Assembly: GCA_947496355.1 (NCBI GenBank)
Contig: CANMCO010000005.1
Span: 124,001-188,000, forward strand
Direction: 5' to 3'
DNA: 64,000 nucleotides
Source: an uncultured Aquimarina sp.
GTDB taxonomy: Bacteria > Bacteroidota > Bacteroidia > Flavobacteriales > Flavobacteriaceae
Positions 10,406 through 21,457 of this stretch are shown here, piece after piece. The notes below the pieces were generated by a model. It saw only the letters and a list, made by a program, of their open reading frames with translations. It was not told the origin of the DNA and made no database searches. Each line of letters opens with the position of its first letter. Positions within the stretch are counted from its first letter, which is position 1. The position numbers were made by a program, and so were the translations under genes.

Positions 10406-11209
10406 ATGAATACAACCAAACACTTTATATTATCCTTATTATTTACACTTGGCACGTTCTCGATATCCATTCATACGGTTTATGCGCAAAGACAAATCCC
10501 AGCTAAACCAAAATTACAAACTTCAGTCTATGATGAAGCTGGTATGCTTTCTCGAAGCCAAGCCAAACGCCTAGAAGAAAAACTTGTTCGATATTCTGAC
10601 ACTACGTCTACTCAGATTCTAGTAGCCACAATAAACTCCTTACAAGGAGAAAATATAGGTTTATATGCTGCAGAATGGGCTCATGAATGGGGCATTGGAC
10701 AAGAAAAAGAAGATAATGGGGTTTTTATTCTGGTTGCCAAAAATGATCGGAAAATATGGATTGCTACTGGGTACGGAGTAGAAGAAAAATTAACTGATTT
10801 TACCTCTAAAACTATTGTCGATCAAATCATTACACCAGAGTTTAAAAAAGGGGACTTTTATGGTGGGTTAGACAAAGGCACTACAGCTATCTTTCAAGTC
10901 TTAGATGGCACTTTTTCCGGATCCAGAAAAGAGGATAAAGACATACCTATTGGACAATTAGTTTTATTGTTAATTTTCTTTATAATCATCATAAGAGCAT
11001 TTTCTAAAAGCAATCATGGCAATAATGGTGGCAGAGGAAATCGGGGAAACAGATCCAGAGGAGGCAGTCTACTAGATGTAATCATCTTAAGCAATATGGG
11101 TCGCGGAAGCTATGGTGGAGGATCTAGTGGCGGCTTTGGCAGTGGTGGTTTTGGAGGCGGCTTTGGCGGTGGTGGCTTTGGTGGCGGTGGTGCCGGTGGG
11201 AGTTGGTAG
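10406..11209 (+). CDS. TPM domain protein with membrane segment and Gly-rich tail
   Basis: 267 residues: signal peptide to about residue 28 (IHTVYAQ), TPM domain about 35-165, a membrane helix about 188-204 (LVLLLIFFIIIIRAF), then an Asn/Arg/Gly-rich region and a tail of GGSSGGFGSGGFGGG-type repeats ending GGSW. This is the YgcG-type layout: the domain outside, the glycine tail probably in the cytoplasm. It is the last gene of the run that starts with the M23 peptidase. Confidence 0.88.
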   Translation: MNTTKHFILSLLFTLGTFSISIHTVYAQRQIPAKPKLQTSVYDEAGMLSRSQAKRLEEKLVRYSDTTSTQILVATINSLQGENIGLYAAEWAHEWGIGQEKEDNGVFILVAKNDRKIWIATGYGVEEKLTDFTSKTIVDQIITPEFKKGDFYGGLDKGTTAIFQVLDGTFSGSRKEDKDIPIGQLVLLLIFFIIIIRAFSKSNHGNNGGRGNRGNRSRGGSLLDVIILSNMGRGSYGGGSSGGFGSGGFGGGFGGGGFGGGGAGGSW

Positions 11210-11309
11210 GATTAGATTGCAGTAATTATATTTCTTCATATTTGAAATACCATAGAAATACTGATTATATAAAATTGAAAAAATAAAATAGACCTAGTTA
11301 GTTCGCTAG

Positions 11310-12452
11310 CTACTTTACTTCATGCGGATAGTCTGTGTTACGGTTCTGGAATCTAAGAATAGTGTCTTTTACGATTACACCTTTATCAACATTTATCGCA
11401 TTTTTAATGGTCATATTTTCATTCCAACTTTCGCGACCAGATATCACAGAGGGTAAGTGCACAATTAATGCTGCAGAAATGGACCTGGAAGCACTTTCCC
11501 AAAAATAACTTGGCGTATGATCTACAGCATAGTAATCAATTTTATCAATTGCTATGATTGGGTTTTTAAAAGTAGTAGGTTTTGCAAAATAAAACCCCAT
11601 ACCTTCATCGCAACTCACATCTATAATTAATGTCCCAGGTTTAAGCATAGATTTTTCATCTTCTTTTACATAATCAATTGGATCATCTGTATCCTGATAC
11701 GTTCCATTAATTATTATTTCAGATTCATTTATTAAATCCAATAACGGTCGTTCTGAACCATCGTGCTCAACAACAATCAATCGAGCCTCGTTCTCATTTC
11801 CTTTTCTAAGTCTTGCATAATGCACATCTAAGACTTCTTCTCTAACCTCATGATCTGGTCTTTGAATACAGATAGTAATATCTCTAAAACCATGTGCTTT
11901 TAGGGCGTAAATGGCACCTCTACTTACGGCACCAAAACTAAAAATGATTACTTTTCGTTGGTTTCCATAATGACCATCTATTCCCTTTAATTGAAGTGCG
12001 TGTATAACCGCACTATATCCAGCCATTTCATTATTTTTATAAAAAGTATGCCTTCCCATTTGCCCGTTAGGATTCCACACATACATATCTTCAAAAGCTA
12101 TCAAGGTTAATTTTTTATCTATCGCCGTTTGTGTAATTTGCATTTGTTGAGCACAATGAGGATAGCCCCAAATAGTACCACCATCTTTTAGCTCTTCCAA
12201 ATCAGATAAGATAGGCTTGGCAATAATAACAGAACCAATATCCGATAATATTTCACTTCGCGTAGCTATACCACCTGTTAAGTTACTAATTTCTTCGTCT
12301 TTGATATTGAAAGGCGCCCCATAACCTTTCTCAAAAATAAGTTGCCTACGAATATGTTCTGGAAGCCTTTTTAAATGCTCTGGATGAATAGGTACACGTC
12401 TTTCATCTTCTTTTTTTGAAGTTCCAATAACCCCCATTTTAAAAAAAGTCAT
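11310..12452 (-). CDS. Alanine dehydrogenase/PNT-type NAD(P)-dependent oxidoreductase
   Basis: 380 residues. The N-terminal AlaDH/PNT domain is recognisable from GVIGTSKKEDERRVPIHPEHL. A Rossmann domain follows (VIIFSFGAVSRGAIYALKAHGF), then VSCDEGMGFYFAKPTTF and a C-terminal VDHTPSYFWESASRSIS. Alanine dehydrogenases and lysine-type opine/saccharopine-like enzymes share this fold. N5-(carboxyethyl)ornithine synthase is an alternative that I cannot exclude, so I give no substrate. The GAVSRGA motif replaces the classic GxGxxG. The gene stands alone, with 452 bases of DNA upstream. Confidence 0.7.
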   Translation of the reverse strand: MTFFKMGVIGTSKKEDERRVPIHPEHLKRLPEHIRRQLIFEKGYGAPFNIKDEEISNLTGGIATRSEILSDIGSVIIAKPILSDLEELKDGGTIWGYPHCAQQMQITQTAIDKKLTLIAFEDMYVWNPNGQMGRHTFYKNNEMAGYSAVIHALQLKGIDGHYGNQRKVIIFSFGAVSRGAIYALKAHGFRDITICIQRPDHEVREEVLDVHYARLRKGNENEARLIVVEHDGSERPLLDLINESEIIINGTYQDTDDPIDYVKEDEKSMLKPGTLIIDVSCDEGMGFYFAKPTTFKNPIIAIDKIDYYAVDHTPSYFWESASRSISAALIVHLPSVISGRESWNENMTIKNAINVDKGVIVKDTILRFQNRNTDYPHEVK

Positions 12453-12904
12453 ATTCTTTTTGAATTAAAACGAATTGCAGAGTAATGACATGAGCAAAGC
12501 GTAAGATTAAAATCACTATTAGATAGTTACTCCCTAGCAATCAGGCATTAAGTTGACCACTAGAATTTTATTAATCAAAACAAGAACTTAAAAAAAGAAA
12601 GCCTCAGTAATCCGCTAAAGTAGTGCGAAGGAATAATTAATATCAATAAATAAGTAATACTATGGTAAAGATACTTTTTTAAAACCCATTATAAGGATAA
12701 TACCCAAGCAATATCTATTAATGTATAAAATAGAAACCATCGGTCTTTTAATTGGAAAAGTTTACTGAAAGTTTGAAATTGAAATGCTGAATAAAAGTAT
12801 TGTTAATACCGTATAAACCTTATGAATGACCAAATAGGTGTTTACTCAAAATATTACCTTTAAACAAAATTTTAGTTACACATTAAAATGAGTAAATAAT
12901 AAAC
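12453..12904. other. Intergenic stretch without recognised features
   Basis: This 452-base AT-rich stretch lies between der (ends at 12905) and the AlaDH-like gene (starts at 12452), both on the minus strand. It must hold the promoter of the latter and the terminator of der. I found no convincing hairpin, repeat or ORF. Confidence 0.5.
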
Positions 12905-14212
12905 TTATTTCTTCCTAAAATACACTGAAACCGGTACCCCATTAAAATCAAATTCTTTGCGTAATTGATTTTCGATATAACGCTTATAAGGATCTCTAAT
13001 ATACTGCGGTAGATTACAGAAAAATGCAAACTGCGGTTGTGGTGTTGGTAATTGTGTGATGTACTTTATTTTTACGTACTTGCCTTTATATGCTGGTGGT
13101 GGGTTTCTCTCGATAATCGGTAATAGCGTATCGTTGAGCTCACTTGTTTTGATCTTTTTAGATCTGTTTTTATATACCTCTACTGCAGTCTCCATTGCTT
13201 TAAATAAACGTTGCTTTGTCAATGCAGATATAAACACCACAGGAACATCTGTAAAAGGTTCTATTTGTTTGCGAATATACTTTTCGAAATCTTTTAAAGT
13301 ATTACTTTCCTTATTTTCGATAAGATCCCACTTATTTACTAAAATAACAACACCTTTTCGGTTGCGTTCTGCAAGCCAGAATATATTTTGCACCTGCCCA
13401 TCAAATCCTCTTGTAGCATCCACCACCAAAAGACAAACGTCACTATGCTCGATAGCACGAACAGATCTCATCACCGAATAAAATTCTAAATCTTCTTTTA
13501 CTTTTGATTTTCTTCGTATTCCGGCGGTATCTACCAAATTAAACTCAAATCCGAAACGATTATACTTGGTATCAATAGCATCACGAGTAGTTCCCGCAAT
13601 ATCAGTTACAATGTATCTATCTTCACCAATTAACGCGTTTATAAAAGATGATTTTCCTGCGTTTGGTCTGCCTACTACTGCAAATCTTGGTAATTCACTT
13701 TCTTCCTGTTCTTCTTGTTCTGGTAAGGCTTCAACCAACGCATCTAAAAGTTCACCTGTACCGCTACCATTGATACTGGCAATAGTATAATATTCACCAA
13801 GACCTAAACTATAAAATTCTACTGCATCTGCAGCTCTCTTGGCATTATCAACCTTATTTATAGCTAAAAATACAGGCTTATTGACTTTGCGAAGTAGCTT
13901 AGCAACATCTTCATCCATTCCTGTAACGCCAGACTCTACATCTACCATAAAGATAATAGCATCTGCTTCATCAATTGCTAGTTCTACTTGTTTATCTATT
14001 TCTTCTTCAAAGATATCGTCACTTCCAACAACATATCCTCCGGTATCAATTAGAGAAAACTCTACACCGTTCCAGTCACTTTTTCCATAATGACGATCAC
14101 GTGTAACACCGCTTACTGCATCTACTATAGCCTCTCTTCTTTGAATTAAACGATTAAAGAAGGTTGACTTTCCGACATTAGGTCGCCCTACAATTGCCAC
14201 TATACTACTCAT
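12905..14212 (-). CDS. der: Ribosome biogenesis GTPase Der (EngA)
   Basis: 435 residues, usual length. It has two tandem G domains: P-loops GRPNVGKS near residue 8 and GRPNAGKS near residue 181, each with DTGG/DTAG and NKVD/NKWD motifs. A C-terminal KH-like domain follows ([34 protein letters not shown]). Der is needed for 50S subunit maturation. era lies 2.7 kb away on the same strand with a surface-protein gene between. Confidence 0.98.
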   Translation of the reverse strand: MSSIVAIVGRPNVGKSTFFNRLIQRREAIVDAVSGVTRDRHYGKSDWNGVEFSLIDTGGYVVGSDDIFEEEIDKQVELAIDEADAIIFMVDVESGVTGMDEDVAKLLRKVNKPVFLAINKVDNAKRAADAVEFYSLGLGEYYTIASINGSGTGELLDALVEALPEQEEQEESELPRFAVVGRPNAGKSSFINALIGEDRYIVTDIAGTTRDAIDTKYNRFGFEFNLVDTAGIRRKSKVKEDLEFYSVMRSVRAIEHSDVCLLVVDATRGFDGQVQNIFWLAERNRKGVVILVNKWDLIENKESNTLKDFEKYIRKQIEPFTDVPVVFISALTKQRLFKAMETAVEVYKNRSKKIKTSELNDTLLPIIERNPPPAYKGKYVKIKYITQLPTPQPQFAFFCNLPQYIRDPYKRYIENQLRKEFDFNGVPVSVYFRKK

Positions 14213-14311
14213 TGGGATATATTCTAAATTTTGTGCAAAATTAGACTTTTTATTTTAGCAATGCTATAAATGTTTATATATGATTGAAATACGAAGAAAA
14301 AGGGGTAAAAT

Positions 14312-14353
14312 AAAAAGTCCCTGGGCCAAACATTTAAGACCTAGGAACTTTTC
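14312..14353 (-). terminator. Long imperfect hairpin, possible terminator
   Basis: AAAAGTCCCTGGG pairs with CCTAGGAACTTTT across a 14-15 base loop, with one mismatch and a G-U pair. On the minus strand it is followed by TTTTTATTTTA. It may back up the stronger terminator at 14531 or separate the surface-protein gene from der. Confidence 0.4.
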
Positions 14354-14530
14354 ATAATTGATAGTCAGTCAGTGAAATAATTACTTACTTCAAATATACC
14401 AAGTATTCAGTCTAAGTTGGTTACTGTAAAACAACAAACTTTTTATGGAAGTTATTTAACTTCGTAAATCGCAACCGTATTTGATACTTTACAAGCTTTT
14501 AATGCATTGGTTCTTTGAAACGAAACAATC

Positions 14531-14563
14531 AAAAAAGCCTGCCGAAAATATCGACAGGCTTTC
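14531..14563 (-). terminator. Rho-independent terminator of the T9SS surface-protein gene
   Basis: AAAGCCTG (14534-14541) pairs exactly with CAGGCTTT (14555-14562). On the minus strand the stem is followed by a run of six T. It lies 30 bases after the stop of the gene at 14593-16485. Confidence 0.8.
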
Positions 14564-14592
14564 ATTAATATCAGGTTTTAGCACCTAATTTC

Positions 14593-16485
14593 TTAATTAG
14601 ATTTATTGCTTATTATTATTTTCTCCATCTTAGTCCATCCATCTCCAACAATTTTTACAATGTAGATTCCTGCTGACAGTTGTTGTAACATAGAAAAATC
14701 AACACTTATTGTTTCATTATTCACATCTACAGTTTTTGTAATCATTGGCCCCATATTACCTCCGGTAAGGTTATGCAATGATATACGTATATCTTGCTTT
14801 TTATCTATTTTAAGATCTAAATTCATTTTAGTTCCAAAATTTATGATCGTAGGATATACAGAAGCAATTCTATTAGGACCACCATCGGTACAAGTTTGAT
14901 CAACTGTAACAACTATTGTGGCTGTATCTGGATCTGGACAACCGTTTTTTGTAACGGTTACTGTATATTCTGTTGTTACAGTAGGTGCAACTCTAATAAA
15001 TCGAACAGTGGCTATCTCACCATCTTCTGTAGTCCAAACATATGAATCGCCTCCGTTTGCCGAAATTACTGTAGATTGTCCTTTACATATAGTTACATCT
15101 TCTCCCACACTGGCTACTACGCATCCTGCTTCAACAGTTACTGTTACAGTATCTATATCTTCACATCCATTTTTAAAAGCTGAAACTGTATATTCTGTGG
15201 TCACTTCTGGAGTAACAGTAATAGATTCAGTAGTTTCTCCGATAGACCACTCATAAGTATCACCTCCGCTTGCCGTCAATATTGTAGATTGTCCTTCCTC
15301 AATTGTAACATCTTCTCCTGCATTAGCTGTAACATCATTAACCGTTACAATAACATCATCACTAACTTCACAACTTCCTTTTTTTACAATAACAGAATAC
15401 TCTGTAGCTGTTGTAGGACTAACTGTGATAGATGATGTCGTTTCTCCTGTTGACCATGTAAATGAATCACCTTCACCTGCTGTTAAGGTCGTTGAATCAC
15501 CAACACAAATTGCCTGATCATCTCCAAGATCTACCGTAGGAGAATTTGTAAAAGTAACTTCTACAGAATCTGACACTACACAATCGTTACAATCTTTTAC
15601 CGTTACGGTATAGGTTCCTCCTTCGGTCACTGTAATAGTAGGAGTAGTTTCTCCTGTAGACCATTCATAAGTAGCTTCATTTGTTTGAGAAGTAATACAA
15701 TCACCAATATTGATATTAAAATCTCCTTGGTTAAAATTTCCATCAGTTGTATCGAACCATCCAGAACCACCATATTTACCAACTTCTGTTTCGGTAACAT
15801 TTGCTCCGTTACCTAACTGAAATGATGGACCTCTTCTAGAAATATCAAAAGACCAAGAACCATCCGTTTGAGTAATAGTTCCCGTTACATCGGTATAATA
15901 AACCCATCCATCAGCACTTTCGGTATGACAAAAATGATCTTTTGGGCTACCCTGAGGCACTGCAGTAGTTCTACCAGAGTAAGTAACATCAATATCTAAA
16001 ATAATTTGCGAATCATTATTATCAACAACGGTTCCTTTTAACGTTGCTGTTCCATCTGCAAATTCTTTCCATTTTAAATTTACATTAGAAAATGTTCTTG
16101 TTTTGTTATTTCCGTCATCCTTCAGCCAAAGCGCATAATGTAAATTTTTTCCACACCAGCTAGTGTTTTCTATATTATATTCATTTGTACAATCAGTACA
16201 TTCTGATTGACCCGAAACTGTCGCTGTAAGGATTACTTCTCCTGTATCACAAAGTTCTACATCATCCCCCGCTTCTACAGACAATGTGCATGGATTACTC
16301 TCATCAGAAGAGAAATATTCAGTTGAACTACTATTTGGGCTATTATCATTTTCATTTGACACACTAGTAAAACTGGTTGTCAATATGAAAATTACCATCA
16401 TCATAAAGCTAAAAAGTATTGGTAAAACATTAGTGTTACCCATCTTTTTACTTTGAACGTTAAGTTTGCTCGTAAGTTTTGACAT
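14593..16485 (-). CDS. Secreted multi-domain protein with Ig/PKD-like repeats and T9SS sorting domain
   Basis: 630 residues. The hydrophobic segment at about 18-40 acts as the export signal. Residues about 85-260 form a unit with several cysteines (TSWCGKNLHYALWLKDDG onward) that I do not recognise. Next come four or five repeats of about 75 residues with the signature (V)DLGDDQAICVGDSTTLTA...WSTGETTxSITVxP..TEYxVxVxKxGC. The last ~90 residues (ASVYPTIINF...GIYIVKIVGDGW.KMEKIIISN) are a type A T9SS sorting domain. It is probably a cell-surface or released adhesin-like protein. A strong terminator follows. Confidence 0.88.
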   Translation of the reverse strand: MSKLTSKLNVQSKKMGNTNVLPILFSFMMMVIFILTTSFTSVSNENDNSPNSSSTEYFSSDESNPCTLSVEAGDDVELCDTGEVILTATVSGQSECTDCTNEYNIENTSWCGKNLHYALWLKDDGNNKTRTFSNVNLKWKEFADGTATLKGTVVDNNDSQIILDIDVTYSGRTTAVPQGSPKDHFCHTESADGWVYYTDVTGTITQTDGSWSFDISRRGPSFQLGNGANVTETEVGKYGGSGWFDTTDGNFNQGDFNINIGDCITSQTNEATYEWSTGETTPTITVTEGGTYTVTVKDCNDCVVSDSVEVTFTNSPTVDLGDDQAICVGDSTTLTAGEGDSFTWSTGETTSSITVSPTTATEYSVIVKKGSCEVSDDVIVTVNDVTANAGEDVTIEEGQSTILTASGGDTYEWSIGETTESITVTPEVTTEYTVSAFKNGCEDIDTVTVTVEAGCVVASVGEDVTICKGQSTVISANGGDSYVWTTEDGEIATVRFIRVAPTVTTEYTVTVTKNGCPDPDTATIVVTVDQTCTDGGPNRIASVYPTIINFGTKMNLDLKIDKKQDIRISLHNLTGGNMGPMITKTVDVNNETISVDFSMLQQLSAGIYIVKIVGDGWTKMEKIIISNKSN

Positions 16486-16874
16486 TTTGGTTGTTGTTTT
16501 AAGAATTCAATTAATAAATGAATTAATTCTATTTCGGTTTATAGTAAAAAAGAAATTAGTCCAGAGTTAGTTCACTAGAAATATTACAATAGTAATAACC
16601 CTAAGAATACCTTCTTAAATTTTTTATATTGATAAAACGTTAATTGATTGTTCTAAATAATAGGTGCGAAGAAGTAATTTTAAAAACATATTTGAGGCAT
16701 TTTTTAAAGATTAGGACGACTAAAATATGTATTAACCGTTGAAGATCAAGCACAAAAGCACACAAAAACGTTAAACGAATAGTTTTCATCTTTAAAACAC
16801 ACAAATTGTAATGGATACAAAAGAAAAAACCTACAAAAAAATAGTTAATTTATTGATTAAAAACTGGTTATAAA
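16486..16874. other. Intergenic stretch without recognised features
   Basis: This 389-base AT-rich region between era and the surface-protein gene presumably carries the promoter of the latter. I saw no clear TAnnTTTG element, hairpin or ORF. Confidence 0.5.
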
Positions 16875-17756
16875 TCAATTATTATACCCAAATCGTTTAA
16901 GTTGATTTTGATTACTCCTCCAATTTTTATTGATTTTTACGTAGAGTTCTATATGTATTTGTTTACCGAAGAACTTTTCTAATTCTTTGCGCGATTCAAC
17001 TCCAACTTTTTTTAATGCAGCGCCCTTATGTCCTATTATAATTCCTTTTTGAGAGTCTCGTTCTACCATAATAACAGAACGAATCCTTATAATATCATCA
17101 TCTTCAAAAAATTCCTCCGTTTCCACCTCAACAGAATACGGAATTTCTTTCTTGTAGTAAAGTAATATTTTCTCACGAATAGCTTCATTAACAAAAAACC
17201 GTTCTGGTTTATCTGTTAATTGATCTTTTGGGTAAAACGCTGGGGATTTTGGCAATAATTCTACTAAACGATCAAATACTTCCCGAACATTAAATTTTTC
17301 TAGAGCAGATATTGGATACAGTTCTGCATTTGGCACTTTATTTGCCCAAAACTGAACTTGTTCTTCAAGTTTTTCCTGGTCAGATTGATCAATTTTATTA
17401 ATTAACAGAAGTACAGGGATTGTTGCACTTGTAATTTTATTGAAAAAGGCTTCGTCTTTTAGATCTTTTTCGCCAATCTCTACTATATAAATCAGGACAT
17501 CAGCATCTTCAAATGCAGACTTCACAAAACCCATCATAGACTCTTGAAGTTCGTAAGCTGGCTTTATGATACCTGGAGTATCTGATAGGATTACCTGAAA
17601 ATCATCTCCATTTACGATACCCAAAATCCTATGCCTTGTTGTCTGAGCTTTGGATGTAATAATTGATAATTTCTCTCCTATAAACGCATTCATAAGGGTA
17701 GATTTACCAACATTTGGATTACCAATAATATTTACAAAACCTGCTTTATGAGTCAT
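16875..17756 (-). CDS. era: GTPase Era
   Basis: 293 residues, usual length. The P-loop GNPNVGKST is at residues 12-20, with DTPGI, NKID and SALE motifs. A C-terminal KH domain follows, with the typical VMVERDSQKGIIIGHKGAALKKVG. Era binds the 3' end of 16S rRNA and assists 30S assembly. Transcribed alone. Confidence 0.98.
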   Translation of the reverse strand: MTHKAGFVNIIGNPNVGKSTLMNAFIGEKLSIITSKAQTTRHRILGIVNGDDFQVILSDTPGIIKPAYELQESMMGFVKSAFEDADVLIYIVEIGEKDLKDEAFFNKITSATIPVLLLINKIDQSDQEKLEEQVQFWANKVPNAELYPISALEKFNVREVFDRLVELLPKSPAFYPKDQLTDKPERFFVNEAIREKILLYYKKEIPYSVEVETEEFFEDDDIIRIRSVIMVERDSQKGIIIGHKGAALKKVGVESRKELEKFFGKQIHIELYVKINKNWRSNQNQLKRFGYNN

Positions 17757-17979
17757 ACAATTAATTTTGCCACAAAGGTAAATGAATATTGAACAAGAAA
17801 ATAATTACCAACCACATTATTACTTAGTTATTCATTTGTTAACATTTTTGCCTCGAAATTGGTTCGTAACTAATACCGAGCGTATTAATTTTTAATCAAT
17901 ATTTTTTATAAATTTAGTTCCAGTACGTTTTCAAAAACCCCGTGAAAACTAGTTTTTATTATCAAAATACTGGGACCCT

Positions 17980-19995
17980 TTGAAAAATTACTTATTAATC
18001 AATTTACAAAGATTTGTAAAATGGAATTCTATATCCTTTTGGATTCTGCTTTTGTTGTCTCTAAAACTTACGGCACAGGACTTTGACAAACGCATTGATA
18101 AAGCAGATCAAAACTTTAAAGCATTTGCTTATATAGACGCCAGAGCAATTTATTTGGATGTTGCACAGAAGGGATACTCTTCTCAAAAATTATATCAAAA
18201 ACTTGCAGACGCATTTTATCTTACCGGAGAACTTGAAGACTCTATAGAATGGTATGAAAAACTGATCGAGAATTACCCAGAAAATCTAAGCCCAGAGTAT
18301 TTGTTCAAATACGCTCAAAGTTTGAAAAGTGTAGAACGCTACAAAGAAGCGGACAAAATCATGGATAGGTTTTATGAAATTACTGGAAATGACAAACGGG
18401 CGGAATCATTTGTGAATAAAAGAAATTATCTGGATTTTATCGAAATGCAATCAGGAAAATATGATTTATTCAAACTAAACATAAATTCGAAAAACTCTGA
18501 ATACGCCCCTAGTTTCAACAATCAAAATCAAATTGTTTTTGCCTCTTCAAGAAGTAAACAAACAAAAGATTCAAAAATCCATGGTTGGACCAGGATGCCC
18601 TTTTTAGACTTATTTTCTTCAAACATAAAAGAAGACACAATTAGTCTCGATGAACCTGTTAAACTCAAAGGTAAAATCAATACAAAATTTCACGAATCAT
18701 CAACAAGTTTCAGCAAAGATGGAAAAACTCTATACTTCTCAAGAAATAATTATACAAACAATAAATTAGGAACCAGTAAAAAAGGAATTGTACTATTAAA
18801 ATTATACAAAGCAAGATTTAGAGAAGGAAAATGGACAGATATAGAGGAATTATCATTTTCTAGTAATGAATACTCTGCTTCCCATCCCTCACTTAGTAAA
18901 GACGGAAAAAAACTCTATTTCGCCAGTGATATGCCAGGTACTCTAGGAAAATCTGATCTATTTGTTGTAGATGTACTGTCTAACGGCCAGTTTGGGAAGC
19001 CAAAAAATTTGGGTGAAAAAATTAATACCGAAGGAAGAGAAACTTTTCCTTATATAAGTGATAGTGGTAGGTTATATTTTTCTAGTGATGGTCATGTAGG
19101 CTTAGGTGGGCTTGATATTTTTGTTACCGTTCCTGAAGAATCGGGGTTTTCAGCCGCTTATAATGTAGGTAAGCCAGTAAATAGTCCAAAAGATGACTTT
19201 ACCTTTGTCCTAAACGAAGAAACAAAGATTGGGTACTTTGCAAGTAACAGAAAGGGAGGAAAAGGCAATGATGACATTTATAGCTTTAAACAAACTGAAG
19301 AGTTAATCACCTCCTGTAAACAATATATTGAAGGTATAATTTATGATCGAGACACTAACCAGAGTCTTCCAAATGCAAATGTTGTACTACTTAATGAAGA
19401 TCTGGACATTATAGAACAAGTGCAATCTAATAGCTTGGGAGGATATAAATTTGAAGCTGAATGTGATCAGGAATATATGATAAAAGCATCCTTAAGTCAA
19501 TATTTACCTAGAGATATAACACTTAGAACAACTGATATTTTTGAATTCACTCATGACGTATCTATCCATTTGAGTTCTGTAAACGACGGTAACAAATTAT
19601 TAACAGCTGTAGAAATTAATGTAGGTGATGATCTCTCTAAAGCATTACAGCTGGAACCTATTTATTTTAGCCTAGATGATTCGGAAATAAGCCCCGAAGC
19701 CGAGGTAGAATTGCAAAAAATTATTTCTGCAATGAACAAATACCCTGAGTTAAAAATCGAAGTGCGTTCACATACAGATAGCAGATCAAGTTATTGGTAT
19801 AATAAAAGATTAAGTGTAAACAGAATGCGAGCTACGATTAAATATATTGTAGAAGAGGGGGGTATTAATTGGCGTCGCGTGCGAGGAAAAGCATATGGTG
19901 AAAGAAGATTACTTAATAATTGCAAAAACGATGTTCCTTGTACAGAAGAAGAGCATCAGGAAAATAGAAGAAGTGAATTTATTGTCAGAAAATAG
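17980..19995 (+). CDS. OmpA family protein with TPR, PD40 propeller and carboxypeptidase-regulatory domain
   Basis: 671 residues. No ATG is available: the best start is TTG at 17980, just before a signal peptide (WILLLLSLKLTAQ). In order: tetratricopeptide-like helices (about 35-150); a PD40/WD40-like beta-propeller (about 165-440, repeats such as SLSKDGKKLYFASD); a carboxypeptidase-regulatory-like domain (about 447-530); and an OmpA peptidoglycan-binding domain (about 555-671, IEVRSHTDSRSSYWYNKRLSVNRM). The order matches PorE of the type IX secretion system and many OmpA/PD40 paralogues of Flavobacteriia. No PorP/SprF neighbour is present, so a direct secretion role is not supported by context. 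Confidence 0.85.
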   Translation: MKNYLLINLQRFVKWNSISFWILLLLSLKLTAQDFDKRIDKADQNFKAFAYIDARAIYLDVAQKGYSSQKLYQKLADAFYLTGELEDSIEWYEKLIENYPENLSPEYLFKYAQSLKSVERYKEADKIMDRFYEITGNDKRAESFVNKRNYLDFIEMQSGKYDLFKLNINSKNSEYAPSFNNQNQIVFASSRSKQTKDSKIHGWTRMPFLDLFSSNIKEDTISLDEPVKLKGKINTKFHESSTSFSKDGKTLYFSRNNYTNNKLGTSKKGIVLLKLYKARFREGKWTDIEELSFSSNEYSASHPSLSKDGKKLYFASDMPGTLGKSDLFVVDVLSNGQFGKPKNLGEKINTEGRETFPYISDSGRLYFSSDGHVGLGGLDIFVTVPEESGFSAAYNVGKPVNSPKDDFTFVLNEETKIGYFASNRKGGKGNDDIYSFKQTEELITSCKQYIEGIIYDRDTNQSLPNANVVLLNEDLDIIEQVQSNSLGGYKFEAECDQEYMIKASLSQYLPRDITLRTTDIFEFTHDVSIHLSSVNDGNKLLTAVEINVGDDLSKALQLEPIYFSLDDSEISPEAEVELQKIISAMNKYPELKIEVRSHTDSRSSYWYNKRLSVNRMRATIKYIVEEGGINWRRVRGKAYGERRLLNNCKNDVPCTEEEHQENRRSEFIVRK

Positions 19996-20024
19996 AACAA
20001 TCAAATTCCACTCAAAGAAACACA

Positions 20025-21368
20025 TCAAATTTTAAGTTTTCTGAAATATTCTCTGGCCTTAGCATTAACTTTGGGTGCCAAAAACAATCCTGAAATGACT
20101 GTTGGGATTGCCATTAAAGCAAATGCACTATCGATAAGGTCTATCGCGAACTCTACTTTCACCACTGCAGCTGCCACAATAGATATAATATAAATATAAT
20201 TATAATATTTCCCGTATTTAGGTTTGGTCAAAAACCCTAAACACACAGTGCCATAATATGAGTAAGAGAATAAGGTTGAAAAAGCAAATACCAATACCAT
20301 TACAACGACCACAATATCACCCAATCCATAAGGTAAAACTGAGTTGAAGGCTTCTAGTGTTAGGGATATACCATTATCATCGGTTTTCTTCCAAACTCCA
20401 GTTGATAAAATTGCCAAAGCCGTCAAAGTACATACTAGTAGTGTATCTATAGCCGGACCAATCATTGCAACTAAACCTTCGCGGATTGGTTCATTGGTTT
20501 TTGCTGTCCCGTGCATCATTGGGGCGGTTCCTATCCCAGCCTCATTAGAAAATGCAGCTCTTTTTACACCATTTTTAATTAAATAACCTAATGACCCTCC
20601 AGCAACAGCCTCACCAGAAAACGCATCTGAAAAAATAAGCATAAACATTTCGGGAATAACCTCAATTTGTAAAATTAGTATTGTAATTACCGTGATAAAA
20701 TATAAAATCACCATAAAAGGAACTAACTTACTTGCTACTATACCGATTCTTTTGATTCCTCCTAATATCACCAAAGATGCAATAACGGCTAGTACAATAC
20801 CTATGTATAATTTATAACCATCTTCCCAATCCATAACGTCTACTAATGTTTGTGTAAGCTGGTTGGCTGTAAATGCAGGGAGTGTGCCAATCAATCCTGC
20901 CAACGCAAAAAATATTGCTAATGGTTTCCACCCTTTACCAAGACCATTACTAATCACATACATTGGACCACTAAGCAAAGTACCTTTTTCATCTTGAGAA
21001 CGATACATTACGGCAAGAGAGCAGGTATAAAATTTAGTTGCCATACCAATTAAAGCACTAATCCACATCCAGAAAACCGCTCCCGGTCCTCCCATAACAA
21101 TAGCCACTGCAACACCACTAATATTACCCATACCAACCGTAGCAGCAATAGCAGACGATAACGCTTGAAAATGAGTTAGCTGACCAGGATCACTATCGTC
21201 ATCATACTTTCCTCTTAGGATTTCTATAGCATGCTTAAAATATAAAAACGGTGTAAATCTGGAATAAAATAAAAAGAATATACCGCCTCCGATAAGTAGA
21301 ATCAGTAAAGGCCAATCCCAAACCCATGAACTGAAATTAGCAACAAGATCTTTTATTGTTTCGAACAT
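20025..21368 (-). CDS. Alanine:cation symporter (AGCS family)
   Basis: 447 residues with about ten membrane segments. The family signatures GQLTHFQALSSAIAATVGMGNISGVA and GVKRAAFSNEAGIGTAPMMHGTAKT are present. AGCS carriers import alanine or glycine with Na+ or H+. Transcribed alone. Its end converges with the OmpA-family gene 29 bases away. Confidence 0.95.
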   Translation of the reverse strand: MFETIKDLVANFSSWVWDWPLLILLIGGGIFFLFYSRFTPFLYFKHAIEILRGKYDDDSDPGQLTHFQALSSAIAATVGMGNISGVAVAIVMGGPGAVFWMWISALIGMATKFYTCSLAVMYRSQDEKGTLLSGPMYVISNGLGKGWKPLAIFFALAGLIGTLPAFTANQLTQTLVDVMDWEDGYKLYIGIVLAVIASLVILGGIKRIGIVASKLVPFMVILYFITVITILILQIEVIPEMFMLIFSDAFSGEAVAGGSLGYLIKNGVKRAAFSNEAGIGTAPMMHGTAKTNEPIREGLVAMIGPAIDTLLVCTLTALAILSTGVWKKTDDNGISLTLEAFNSVLPYGLGDIVVVVMVLVFAFSTLFSYSYYGTVCLGFLTKPKYGKYYNYIYIISIVAAAVVKVEFAIDLIDSAFALMAIPTVISGLFLAPKVNAKAREYFRKLKI

Positions 21369-21457
21369 AAACTAGTAGAAGTTATCATTATAAATGTAGC
21401 AACAAAAATCGTAATAGCCCTTTCTTAACTTTTAAGGTCACCAAAAAATTAATAGCA